A stretch of 64,000 bases of DNA from Rehmannia glutinosa. Taxonomy: Eukaryota > Streptophyta > Magnoliopsida > Lamiales > Orobanchaceae. Positions 1-11,600 of this stretch are shown piece after piece (position 1 is the first letter of the stretch; every line of letters starts with the position of its first letter). Below the pieces are notes generated by a model that saw only the letters and a program-made list of their open reading frames with translations, ran no database searches and was not told where the DNA came from. A program made the position numbers and the translations under genes. Where the stretch lies: assembly GCA_016081115.2 (NCBI GenBank), contig CM071930.1, positions 4,941,419 through 5,005,418 on the forward strand, given 5' to 3'.

Positions 1-1059
1 ATACATTAACACATGACATACGAACATAATGATGCTAATAAAAATTCTAACATAATTTGGTAATAGAACATGCACCAATTAGAATTATTTACTACCTTTG
101 GGCATATATATAAACTAATAGTACATGTTAATACCTACAATTATATTTATTTATTATAAAGACAACTAATCAACCTTTGGGAGATCCATAAATGCCTTAT
201 AATAATAAATTTCAATGTACCCATAAACCAAATAAGTGTACAATTTAGCATCCATTATTATTCTATGGGTAATTGAAATGAATCATCCTTAGTCTTAAAT
301 CAAATAAACATCCAGGTTTGTTCACTTTGGTGATTAACAAATCTTTCATAATATTTAATTCCAAAATTATACTTGAGAAACAACCACACACATTTTAACA
401 ATTCAATATATGTATATACACATATACACACACCTTATGCATACAGGAATGGTTGAATAAGAATGATACAAAAAAATGTTTCAAAAGAAAGAAAATTAAA
501 AACTAAATGAAACTTCATGATTATAATTCCATGATTCACATACTGCAATATATATATATATATATCCAACCATATATCAGAATTATTATGCATATATATT
601 CCATTTCATCGTGTATGCCACATGTCACCTTAGCATATAAGAGATCAGAATACATCTGTCTCCAACATTTCATAAAGGACATACAGAGGATACAAATGCT
701 TTAACAATAATAATAAAAAAATATAAGTCTTCATGTTGACAATTCTATGAATTCAAGTACTGAAGAACAATTGTACATTTATTCAAAAGCAACCATTTCA
801 TGTAATCAAATTTATCTATTCATCAATCTATGGCAGACAACATAAACTTTAACTTTAGGAACAACTCCGTTTCAACACATAAACAATTTCGGCATTTCAA
901 AAACTGTTCTTGTCCCGTACGCCATGATTTTGATATAAGATGCGATAAAACATACATTCTAGCAGCGGAGGAATTAATGAGTAATTCCCAATTTAGAAAG
1001 AAAAAAATCATACAAATTGGAAAAATATCATTCATGAAGAATCATACAATTTCACAACA
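1..1059. other. Intergenic, no gene seen
   Basis: A+T-rich sequence with short TA runs near 547-565. The short open frames here show no recognisable domain, codon bias or splice-site context. If the LTR call to the right is correct, this stretch would be internal retrotransposon sequence on the minus strand, but no gag or pol similarity is visible. Confidence 0.5.
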
Positions 1060-1061
1060 CA

Positions 1062-1736
1062 TGCTCTGATACCACATGTAAGTTCTAGTTTTCTAAAATT
1101 CTTTAAATAGAAAACTAATAGGATCTTAAAATTGATGATTCTCACTATATCATAATAAACGTACCTTTCTCCATGGGAAGTTATTGATGGTGTGCTTGAG
1201 TTTTTTTTAGAGACAATAAAACCAGATTTCTCTCCCTTTGCCTTCTTTCTATTCTCTCTTCATTAGTGATGGTTAGGGGATAAGAGAATACATATTTATG
1301 CTAGGAAGAGGACCTAATTTACGTTAATGGGAGTTATCCCCATTAATACCATTACTCCCATCAAGTAACAGTTATATATTAGGAAACGGCTCCCCTTAAC
1401 CCATTTAGTCGTTATTTATTAGTCCCTATTAACTCACATGAGACATTAAGAGACTTTAAAAGTCTTACAATATCTACCGTAGATTTCTGTATACAATACA
1501 CGTCGATTAACTAATACAAGACAATCTTGTAGATGTTACTCTTGGAGGAATAACACACGAAGTGTAATATCTACCGTAGATTTTTGTATACAATACACGC
1601 CGAATTTTGTGATTTTGTGTAAATCTTTACACATTTATAATAAATCCATGGTTATTATACACCTAGTGTACCCATTCGTGTGTAGAATGAAATAAACCAG
1701 GAGATATAAGTCAAACTATCTAATGAATTCATTACA
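1062..1736 (-). mobile_element. Putative copia-type LTR with primer-binding site, minus strand
   Basis: Read on the minus strand, a sequence ending CTTACA is followed after two bases by TGGTATCAGAGCA (plus positions 1062-1074). That is the initiator-tRNA-Met primer-binding site typical of plant copia elements. The candidate LTR spans 1077-1736 (TGTAAG to ATTACA on the plus strand). A minus-strand TATA-like AATATG/TAAATATG motif lies near 1289-1300, at the expected distance from the LTR end. No coding domains follow on the left, so this is a decayed or non-autonomous copy. Gene-flanking sequences can carry this 13-mer by chance, so confidence is moderate. Confidence 0.42.
1469..1603. repeat. 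Direct repeat, about 38 bp, 97 bp apart
   Basis: The block beginning AATATCTACCGTAGATTT occurs at 1469-1506 and again at 1566-1603 with two or three differences. Each copy contains the palindrome CTACCGTAG-like core and GTATAC. It lies inside the putative LTR. Confidence 0.75.
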
Positions 1737-1787
1737 TTATTTTTTGACAATATTATAAAAAGGCAATGGCTTGGTGGCCACATAATT

Positions 1788-3184
1788 GGGCTTTTTGACA
1801 AAATATTGTCAATTTGATTTTAAATTGACAAAATATGGTGTATTTAAAAGTTTTTGGCATTTAATTGTAAGCGCAAGAATCTATTGAGCTTTTAAATAAA
1901 GCGCAAGAGTTTATTGCTCCTTTGTGTTTTTTCAGTTTTTTTTTTTTTAAAATAAGGAAGAAGCACACCAAGCTGTTGCGCTTAAATTATTATTTAAATA
2001 AGGGATGAAGCGCAACAGGCCGAGAAGAAAAAATAAAGGGACAAAGTGTAATTAGTTTAGCAATCCCGGGCTATGTAATTTGGTCAATGCTCCCTCCCAT
2101 ACAATTTTAAATGTGGTACTAATTAATAACTTTTTTTTTTGATCGGTGGTACTAATTAATAACTTATTAGCATGCTTGGATGATAAAGAACAAAAAAAAG
2201 CATAGATAAAAATGTTAATTTATTTATAAGTAAAATATAATATTTATATATAGGTGAGGTAATTCTTGGCCTCTCTTTAGAGAGGTCAAGGGTTCGAGCC
2301 CCAACAGGCACAATAGTGGAATAATTAATATTGAGGGCTTCAAGCGGCAGTATGGGAGATTGGAACTCAGTGGGAACCTGCTGCGGCTGGATAGAGGGGA
2401 GTCCAAGATGTAGCAATCACTTGGGGACGATTTTGTACATTGACCCGATGGGCTCAGGCCAATTTCGCTTGACCCGCGTTTTTGCCAGCTCTGGGGACGA
2501 CTCATTGTGCGCCGTAATTGATGATATTAGAGACTTGAGAGCCATTATGTGATCTCGCATTTTACATGGGGCGCATTCACATGGAGCGGGGTTTATCGCC
2601 CGATAACTACTAGTCATGTGAAAACATGAAATCTCGGCTATAGAAAAAATATTATATAAAAACACAAATGGATTGATTGGCTAGGAAATGTACAATACCG
2701 AAAACTTTTATCTATGCTTTTTTTTTTTATTCTTTACCATTCAGGCATGCAATTATGCAAATAAATTATTAATTACCACATATAAGAATTGTATGGGAGG
2801 GAGCATTGACCAAAGTTTAACGAACAAAAAACTATCTATTTAATTTAAAAATTGAAAAGGGGCATAAGCTACAAACCTAATTGACTAATTACCCTTTACA
2901 CCTTTATTTTTGTTTTCTCGGCAATCACGACATGTTGCTCCTCATCACTTATTTAAAACAAAATCCAAATTATTTAAGCGCAATAGCTTGTTGCGCTTTT
3001 TCTCTATTTTAAAAAATTCAAAAAATACTAAGCGCAAAACACAATTGCGCTTTAGCAAAAAAAAATTAAAAAAACACAAAGACGCAATAAGTTCATGCGC
3101 TTACACTTAAATGCATAAAAACTTTTCAAAATACCACATTTTGTCAATTTAAAATCAAATTGACAATATTTTGACAAAAAGCCC
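1788..3184. mobile_element. Foldback MULE-type element with long inverted repeats
   Basis: The element starts GGGCTTTTTGACAAAATATT and ends with its reverse complement. It is flanked by a perfect 9-bp duplication CACATAATT (1779-1787 and 3185-3193), the TSD length of Mutator-like elements. The terminal inverted repeats are very long: similarity continues inward from both ends through the GCGCAA-rich tracts to about 2225 on the left and about 2695 on the right. A distinct GC-richer core lies between them. No transposase is encoded, so it is non-autonomous. Confidence 0.88.
2226..2694 (+). other. GC-richer core cargo of the foldback element, with tRNA-like B box
   Basis: This core differs sharply in composition from the A+T-rich arms and is not repeated in them. 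It contains GGTTCGAGCCC at 2291-2301, an exact match to an RNA polymerase III B box, preceded by a short hairpin CCTCTCTTTAGAGAGG (2270-2285). That suggests a tRNA-derived SINE or a captured host fragment. No clear A box or 3' tail is visible. Short overlapping open frames occur on both strands with no recognisable protein domain. Confidence 0.45.
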
Positions 3185-4914
3185 CACATAATTAATACAC
3201 TATTCTAGAATATTGCTCATGGAAACAATTTCTAGACTTCAAAAACTGAGATCAATATTTGCTCCTAATGATAAGTAGATAATAATAGGCAGTAAAGTGA
3301 TTGACTGGTTGTCTTTTCGATTTTTATTTTATCTTCTATTTGTTTATGTCAACAAAAAGAAAATGTTCAAAACGGTTTTCCAATGGCAATTCATGAGAGT
3401 AAAATAGTAATTGTCCTTTTAAATATTTTATTATCTATTTAATTCTTTTTAATTAAGTATTATCCCATAAACATTATCAATTGAGCCACGTCAATACAAA
3501 AGACCAACGACGCCAGCTCATCGCATCAAACCCATGAAACTCAACTCATAATACCAAATCTAATTCGTTATATTCGATCCATGCGACCCATAGTCTCAGG
3601 TATATAAATAACACATCCCTTATTATTATTTCATGAAATAAATTTAACTGCTGGATTTTCTTAATGCTCTGGATTTTTCTCCTATGTTGTGGTGACTTAA
3701 GAATTAGATGGGCTTCCCCAAGAAATCCCTAGGGTCTTTCTAACTGTTTGCCTATTGCAGTCTGGTTCCCGACATATGGATTGAATATTAGACCGGAGAC
3801 CTATACGTAGCTTGGAGTACCTTAACTAGAAGTGAGCTGCTAGCAACATAAAAAATCAAGCGTTACTTGAAACATAAGCATACAATTTTAAATAATCTGA
3901 AACATTCTCTCTTTCAAACTTACTAACTTTTTTTAACTTTATGACGGGAACCCACAACCACTATTCTTTAAGTGTGCATTGGGTGGGGCTCGACGCAATA
4001 GTATGCAAATCAGACTAGTCAGGTAAGACGCATTAAACAAGCCATATGCGACAAACTCATCCAATAATGTGTTGTTAGAGAGAATCGAACTAATGGTCAT
4101 ATATTGGGCCGTGCTTATATACTTACTATAAGAGTTCTGGGTTTTGATATAATTAATAAAAGATATAGGTAAAAACACTATGCCATCCAAATTCCAAACT
4201 ATGACGAATTTTGCATTTTGGAGCTTATTTTTTTCCGTTACACTTTGTCATTTGAAGTACAAGAGTTTTGCACGTGGCCATTTGGAACATCTCGATTGTG
4301 AATTTTCTCCCCCTTGTTATGTCAAATGAATGAAAGGTTTCTTATTTGTGCATTTGTGTATTGATTCCAGATTATTTTATGTGGGTAAACTAATAATATA
4401 AATTTTCAACATTATTTCAAAACGCCGAAATTATCAATAATCACTTAATCGATATCATAATAAAAAATATTCACTTAAAAAAATTTACTTATATAAAACC
4501 ATGATCAAAGAAGTACAAACATTGACTTTTCTTTGTAAAGGAAAGGAAAAAAAGAAGATAATATAAAATTTTACTAGGCAACTCAGATTCCAGAACTATA
4601 TTTATTTTGATCAATGGTCAAGTTGCAATTACTCAAAATTTGTATTATTGGTATGATGTCATAGCAATGTGAAGTACAAATAATAATGATAATTACACTT
4701 TCTTTTGAAGAATAATGTTAATTACTTAATAAATACGCATTTGACTTCATGACTCTGCAGAGAGATTCCAAGAGATTCCTGGTCAAATAGGGCATCTTCC
4801 CATCTAAGAGTCAACTCAAAATGCTGGCCCATTTGGATTGACAATTTTTGCCAAGCTATTATTTAAACAATGGATAACATATTCGTTGTACTTATTCTAT
4901 ATTAATAAATATAT
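3185..4914. other. Intergenic, no gene seen
   Basis: Mostly A+T-rich. The block at about 3936-4110 has more even base composition and reads like a dispersed plant repeat (GGGTGGGGCTCGAC near 3980), but I cannot define its ends. No coding sequence is supported. Confidence 0.5.
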
Positions 4915-5173
4915 CGCTACAAGAAAAAATCAGTATACCTACAGAAAAATTTATAGATAAATATAAAGAAAATTGTAAAGTGTAGATAAAATATTTACCT
5001 ATACAAAATCTAAAATTGCTAGTAAATACCTACAGAAAAACTGTCGGTAATTGAAAAACTGTCGGTATAATTTGGGGGAAAATAATATTTTTTATTATGT
5101 AAGTATTCAGTAGGTAACTATAAAATTTAGTGACAAAATCATTTCTGTCGATAAATTGGAATTTTCTTGTATT
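4915..5173. mobile_element. Degenerate CACTA-type miniature element
   Basis: Closely related to the intact element at 38153-38472. Both share the CTACAAGAAAA start, internal blocks CCTACAGAAAAA and CTGTCGGTA, and a TTTTCTTGTA end. Here the first CACTA base pattern has mutated to CGCTA and the far end to TTGTATTA, so this is the older copy. Confidence 0.75.
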
Positions 5174-6143
5174 ATTGGTTTATTTTATATTTGTAGCCAT
5201 CAATTTCAAGTGCACACCTATTTAATTTAAATGAACCGAAATGATTAATGTTTGGTGTGTTGTTTCAGTAATTTGAGAATATTTTTAAATCCACTAGCTG
5301 AATAAATAATAAATTCTCTTTTTTATAAGGGATCCACAGAAAATTGACCAACAATCTCAAATTAACATAATTTGAGATCAAAATACACATAAGATGTTAA
5401 AATAACCCGATCTTCTTGCCCAAGCTTAACATAAATAACTGTTAAGGACCAATTATGAAATTTGGACACTGAAAATTAGATGTGGGTTGTTGGCCTGATT
5501 CTCTTATACATTAAACTACAAAATAATAAGATGAAGTTACCAAATTATTTCAATTTATCTCACACCAATGCCACAATTTTTTGAAGTAATGCAATTTCTT
5601 ATAAGGACACCCTGAAAACTATTGTTAATTTGATAATACCACAAATATAAGTAATTTTTAAATAATTTTCGTAGTAAGAAGTTATTTCCCAAAAATAAAC
5701 TCGATGAACTTATTGTCAATGTGGATTACCAATTAAGATTTAGAAAAGAATGTTCATTTGTCCTGACTTTATGATATGTGTCTTACTGGCAAGAATCCAA
5801 ACATTACTTTGTGTGCGGCCCGTGAGCCCATTTATTATGGGCTTTACATTTTCAAACAACCCAATATACGGTTTATCTGGCGGCAAATTATAAAGCCCAC
5901 ATTTCCCCATAATTACGAAGCAAATAAATGAACAACAAATGAACAAATGAACAAATGACATAGAGCCAGTGTGGTTTTACTTCAAACTCAATTTCTTGTT
6001 TTTGGTGTTTCTAGGGTTGAAATTACTTCGCCGGATTTTCGTGTAAAATTAAGAATATGTTTATGATCGGTTATATTTTTATGTAAACTAAAAGATTTTT
6101 TTATGATGGATAATGTTGTACCCGTCTCATCCGGATACATGAC
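5174..6143. other. Intergenic, no gene seen
   Basis: A+T-rich with no supported coding sequence. A small tandem repeat of ATGAACAA-type units occurs at about 5926-5958. Confidence 0.5.
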
Positions 6144-6151
6144 CAAGTCAT

Positions 6152-6700
6152 CATGGGCGTAGCCAGGATTTTTGACCAGTACGGTAAAAAAAAATTCGTT
6201 TCGAATGGACGATTATCGAGCCGAAATTTAAAAAAACAGAAAATAAAAAACCATTTCAATAAAAAAAAAAAATACAAAGGTCTTACTTTTAGCAATTCTT
6301 CGCCGATTTCATACTCTCCAATTTCGGTTTATCTTGAATGAACTTTTTGGAGAAGTGACTTATCCAAAATCCAATGCTAAACTAACAGCCAAACAACTAT
6401 TATTATTATGAAAAATTAACTTTTAGATCCAAAAGTTTATTGGAAAAGTGTTCCCAAAAAGTTGTATATTATCAAGTTTGGAGCATTCAATGCCTTAATT
6501 GGGCCAGGTGATTTTTAATTCTTTTAGCCATTTGAATTTTATCTTAATTATTTCTATAGACTGAATTTTCAGCGTGGTCCAACCCAAAATTACCAGAGCC
6601 ACTCCGAGTTCCAGTGCGGCCCAACCCAAATTTACTAAGGCAATTCTGAAATCCAGTGCGGCCCGCTGACCGCACTGGGCCTCAAGTAGCTTCGCCCATG
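6152..6700. mobile_element. hAT-type miniature element, 549 bp
   Basis: Ends are CATGGGCGTAGC and GCTTCGCCCATG, a 12-bp inverted repeat with one mismatch, flanked by a perfect 8-bp duplication CAAGTCAT (6144-6151 and 6701-6708), the hAT TSD length. The right part contains imperfect repeats of about 40 bp built on CCAGTGCGGCCC (about 6571, 6613, 6652). No transposase. Confidence 0.9.
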
Positions 6701-6851
6701 CAAGTCATTTCAATCGGAATTCATAGGATACTCGCAGAAAAGCTCAAGTACCAATAAAGTTAGATACCAAGAGTCAACACTAATCACACCCATCACTCCA
6801 GCTGTCTCTCCTACACTTTTTTCAAACCAGAGAGGCAGTTGGTCTACTCCT

Positions 6852-8064
6852 TGTTAGATAAATATTTTTATTATGATTTTGATGATTTTGTTCAAATGAG
6901 TTTTTAAACCAAAACAATGTCCCTAAATATTGTCTAAATACTTCCGATCGATTTAAATGTTTCTACTATTTTTCGAAGTATTTCTTGAGTTTATTTTCGA
7001 TAAAAAAATTGGACAACACTTTTGTTTCAGTTCGACCGGCCGCCCCATAAGGCAACCTGCACTGAGTTGAGTTTTGAAACAGAAAAGGGACGTAGGAGAA
7101 ATCGGGGAGGGCGACGGCCGACCCCGGGCGACCGCACCGGGAATGCCCTCTCTCAAGGACTTCTCTGTTTCGTTTTTTTAAACACCCCCAACCTAGAGTT
7201 AAGATCAAGGGCGGCCACGTCGAACCCCCTCCGACCGGCCCCCGTGTAAAAATCGCAGCAAACTCATTTTAATCTTATCTCTGCGCGACCGGTCGAACCC
7301 CTGTTTTATCAGCAAACTATCCGTTGTATTTTCAGACAACTTTTCCCTAATTTTTGGGACTGATTTCTAACAGCTATAATCTTGATTTTAAATGGTTTCT
7401 TTTGCAAAGAAATCACTCCCCAAAGAGGAGCCTATGTCCGAAATCAAGCCAAGACCTCTCCTATAAATAGAGGCTTCATTCAAACAACAAGACACAACAC
7501 ATTACACAAGCAAAAGAGCATACAAGCAAACACTTTCATAAATCTTGTTGTATTAGCCTAAGACTTGCACTTCTTTGAGGTCTAGGCTTTCAATTCTTGA
7601 TTACACTTGTACTCATATTGTATTATTCATTATTGAGTTGTAATCTTGATTTTGGTCATCATTCAACACAAGACATCCTTGTGAGTATTCTTGTGGTAAG
7701 AATACACTTGGGTGATCTAGGTGATAGGTGTTTGGAGAGTGTGGTACTCTTCAGGTGGTGAAGGAAGATTGTGGTAATCTCCTTGAAGGTGTTGTAAGAG
7801 GTTGTGGTAATCCTCAAGGTGTTGTTGTATTAATTTTGGTAATTAATAAAATCTTTTTTTCTTTTTGAAATCCATCCCGGATATACTGGGGTGGTAGAGG
7901 ATTAGGCCCTAGGTGGGTTGAACCTCTATAAATCGATGAGTGTTGTTTAATTTTCGCATTTACATTCTCGTCTTTGCTTGATTATTCAAAAAAGAGGGCA
8001 AAATCTGATAAACCGAGATAATCTATTCACCCCCTCTAGATTATCGTAGCCACTTGGACTAACA
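6852..8064 (+). repeat. 5' LTR of the copia element
   Basis: 1213 bp, TG...CA bounded, with a TATA box CTATAAATAG at 7461-7470 as U3/R promoter. It includes a GC-rich block around 7035-7250 with CGACCGGCCGCCCC and GGCCGACC motifs, where it differs most from the 3' LTR. Confidence 0.95.
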
Positions 8065-8066
8065 AG

Positions 8067-8079
8067 TGGTATCAGAGCC
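8067..8079 (+). other. Primer-binding site (initiator tRNA-Met)
   Basis: TGGTATCAGAGCC lies two bases after the 5' LTR. It is complementary to the 3' end of initiator tRNA-Met, the usual primer of plant copia elements. Confidence 0.93.
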
Positions 8080-8121
8080 AAACTCTTTGGCTAGCTCGTT
8101 CCGAGTAAAGAGGAAAGATCC

Positions 8122-9750
8122 ATGACTATGAATGATACTTATCTCACCACCGGCGCCTCCACCAACAAGCCACCACTATTCGACGCCAACAACTACGCAT
8201 TTTGGAAAGACCATATGGAGTGCTTCCTACAAGGATGCGGGTTCGACATTTGGAATGTGGTTGTTGAAGGAGTTGATCAACCAACCAAGAAATTGGAGGA
8301 TGACACCTCGGCTCCTAAACCTTTCAAGGAGTTCGATGAAAACGACAAAAATGCTTTCTCTCTAAACGGTAAGGCCTTAAATATTTTGCATTGTTCTCTT
8401 ACCGCCACCGAGTACAATCGCATAAGAGGTATAAGGTCGGCACATGAGGTTTGGGAAAAAGTGGAGACAATTTATGAAGGGACTAAGAAGGTCAAGCAAG
8501 CAAGAAAGACCATGCTTGTTAAAGACTTTGAAAACTTTAACATGCATGATGGTGAAAGCATCTCAAGATGGTGGAAAGGCTTGACAACATTGTCAATCCT
8601 CTTGTGGCCCTCGGTAAAGTCATCTCAGAAGAAGACAAGGTGACTAAGGTATTGAATGCTCTTCCCTACTCATGGTCCGAAAGGTGACGACAATCACGGA
8701 GGCACAAAATCTTGAGACACTCAAATTTGACGAGCTCATCGGGAACCTCCTCATCTATGAAGTCTATCTCAAGGAGGGGAAAAATTTCAAACCAACCATC
8801 AATCAATCGGGTATGCAAAATATTCCTAAAGGTCTTGCTTCTTCTTTCTAATAATGCATACTATGATAATGATGATGATGAGGAGACGACCGCACTTGTT
8901 CGAAAATTTACAAAATTTGTGAATAAAAATAAGGCAAGAAAACCAAGAGATAATGCTTGCTTTAAATGCGGAAAACCCGGACACTTCATTGCCGATTACC
9001 CAAAACTCGATGAGGAGGAACAAAAGAAAAAGAAGCATTTTTCGAAAAAGAAGGCTCTAAATGCGGAAGTCAAAACTTGGGATGAATTACTTGAAACAAC
9101 CGACGAGGAAGGAGAAACCGAACATGGTCTTATGGCCATAGACGATGAAAATAATGAGGTACGCTCTAACTCTTCTACCTCCTCTTTAGTTGATGAATTG
9201 CAATGTGATTTTGATGAATTGCAAATTGAGTTTCAAAATTTGATTGTTAAATACAAGACTTTGAAAAAGGAGCATAAAGAGCTTAAAATTGAAAAGGATA
9301 AATTATTTACCTCTTATGAATCTCTTGATAAAGCTCATGTTATTATTCTTACTCAAGTTCATACTCTTGAGACCGAAAAAGAATCGCCACCAAAGATCTT
9401 GAATGTTTGAAAAAGGTTGTGTATCGCTTTTAACATAAGCACGGATAAAGTTACAAAAATTTTAGATGCACAAAGAGGTGAGCATTCCAAATTAGACTTG
9501 GTTAAACCATTTCAAAATGTTTTTAAGAAAAATAACTAAGTCCGACTTTCGACATGCTAGTAGGTCTTATACTCCTACTTGTTTTTATTGTGGCAAAGTT
9601 GGACATTATGCTAACAATTGCAAATTGAGAAATAACTCTAGTCGTATTTGGAGACCCAAAGGTCTCAAGACTAACCCCCATGGACCCCAAAACTATAGGG
9701 TACCTAAAAATAATTCCTTTGTAGGTCATAGGGGCTATAACAACAATTGA
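8122..9750 (+). pseudogene. copia gag region (broken)
   Basis: The ATG at 8122 opens a frame of 173 residues with the retrotransposon gag pattern of this family (LFDANNYAFWKDHMECFL near the start, then a capsid-like helical region). It ends early by frameshift at about 8560-8643, where the sequence continues in other frames with stops. A zinc knuckle at about 8955-9003 reads CFKCGKPGHFIADYP, so its fourth metal ligand Cys is replaced by Tyr. A second knuckle, CFYCGKVGHYANNC (about 9580-9620), is intact. A coiled-coil-like Lys/Glu/Leu-rich segment lies between them. The gag would coat element RNA in virus-like particles; this copy cannot make it whole. Confidence 0.9.
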
Positions 9751-9754
9751 GGAT

Positions 9755-11100
9755 TCAAAATGGCTCGTGGACAGCGGATGTTCACGCCATATGACCGGAA
9801 AGAGAGAACTTTTTACCAACATCAAGCTCCAAGAAGAGGGTATGGTCATGTTCGGCAATGACAAAGGAAAAATCATTGGCAATGGAGACATTGGTAACTC
9901 TTCTTTCTCTCTTAGTAATGTTTTACTAGTAGATGGGCTTAAGTTTAATTTGATAAGTATTAGCCAACTTTGTGATTCAAATTATAATGTTGTTTTCAAT
10001 AAAGAAAAATGCATTATTCTTAAAAATGATGAAATTATTTGCGAAGCAAGTAGAAAAGGCAATCTTTACAAAATTTGTTCAAGTGATTTGGTTAGTCAAA
10101 ATGTTTCTTGTCTTGTCGCCAATAATGATTTAACGAGTTTATGGCATAGGCGACTTGGACATGTTGGATACAAGAATTCGAAAAATATTTACAAAAACCA
10201 ACATGTAAAAGGACTACCCAAATTGAATTTTGAAAATCTTGGCTTATGTGATACTTGCCAAAAGAACAAATTAGTTAAAAGTAGTTTCAAGCCCAAAAAT
10301 GAAATTTCCACATCCAAACCCCTACAATTGCTTCACCTTGATTTATATGGGGATATTGGTACGACTAGTCTAAGTGGAAAACATTACACTTTCGTTATTG
10401 TCGATGATTTTTCTAGATATACTTGGGCTCTTTATCTTACCAATAAAAGTGATGCCGTTAATGAGTTTGTTAAGTTGTGTAGACTTATTGAGAATGAAAA
10501 GGAAGATACTATTAAGTCTATTCGAAGTGATCGAGGTGGAGAATTTATGGTGAATTTAGAGTCTTTTGTGAAACCAAGGGATATGCACATAATTTTTCGG
10601 CTCCAAGGACACCTCAATAAAATGGAGTAGCCGAAAGGAAAAATCGGACATTACAAGAAATGAGTCGGTCCATGCTCAATGAATTCTCTCTTCCAAAATA
10701 CTTTTGGGCCGAAGCCGTAAGTACTACTTGCTATGTCATTAATCTGGTTTATATTCGTACTAAAATGAATAAAACTCCATATGAGCTTTGGAAAGGAAGA
10801 ACTCCAAATATTAGTTATTTCAAAATATTTGGATGTCAGTGTTTTATTTTGAATACTAAGGATCAATTAGACAAACTTGATCATAAGGCCGATGAAGGAA
10901 TATTTATGGGGTATTCAACAAAAAGCAAAACATATCGGGTTTACAACAAAACTAGTGGGGTTGTTGAAGAATCTATTTATGTAAAATTCAATGAAGCCTC
11001 AGGTGTTGAAAGGATACCCAACGATGAAAGTGATGAAGAGGATATTATTGAACCCATTGTTCAAAATGATGCTCAAAATGATCAACCATCTAGATCAAAT
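9755..11100 (+). pseudogene. copia protease and integrase region (broken)
   Basis: The protease active-site motif WLVDSGCSRHM is at about 9761-9793. The integrase zinc-binding segment follows, with LWHRRLGH and CDTCQKNK (about 10138-10270), then the catalytic core with HLDLYGDI (about 10335), SDRGGEF (about 10525) and the AERKNR segment carrying the last acidic residue (about 10630). Near 10616 a CAA-to-TAA stop and a frameshift interrupt the core. The C-terminal part continues in a second frame from 10660 (motifs MLNEFSLPKYFWAEAV, YELWKGRTPN, FGCQCF). The Q-to-stop and frameshifts make it non-functional. Confidence 0.92.
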
Positions 11101-11600
11101 GATCAACCATCCACTTCAAGTGTTCCTCAAGAAGCCAAAGGTGATACTTCGGATCTTCCCGTGGCATTGAAATTTAAGGGAGATCACCCAAAAGATCTTA
11201 TTATTGGTGATCCCCTTGATAAAGTGATGACCCAAAGAAAATTTGCCGAAAAAGCTCTTATATCTCAAAAAGAGCCTAAGAATGCTAAGGAAGCTATTGA
11301 GGATGAAGATTGGTTTTTGGAGATGCAAGAGGAGTTGAATCAATTTGAAAGAAATGATGTGGGAATTGGTACCTTGTCCTCCTTCTCAAACTATTATTGG
11401 TACAAAATGGGTATTCCGGAACAAGCTTGATGATCAAGGCAACAATGTTCGAAACAAAGCAAAGTTAGTAGCTCAAGGGTATTGTCAAGAAGAAGGTATT
11501 GATTATGATGAAACTTTTGCACCCGTAGCACGTTTAGAAGCTATTCGTATTTTACTTGCCTATTCTTGTTATAAAAGTTTCAAACTTTACCAAATGGATG
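11101..11600 (+). pseudogene. copia reverse transcriptase, N-terminal part
   Basis: This covers the linker and palm/fingers start of the copia reverse transcriptase: EDWFLEMQEELNQFERN, then after a frameshift at about 11350 VPCPPSQTIIGTKWVFRNKL and KLVAQGYCQEEGIDYDETFAPV. The reading frame is cut at YQMDV by insertion of the solo LTR at 11601. The rest of the domain resumes at 13005. Confidence 0.93.

Noticed and set aside
2270..2310. Functional tRNA gene
   Set aside because: Only the B box is good; there is no acceptor stem, anticodon loop or A box.
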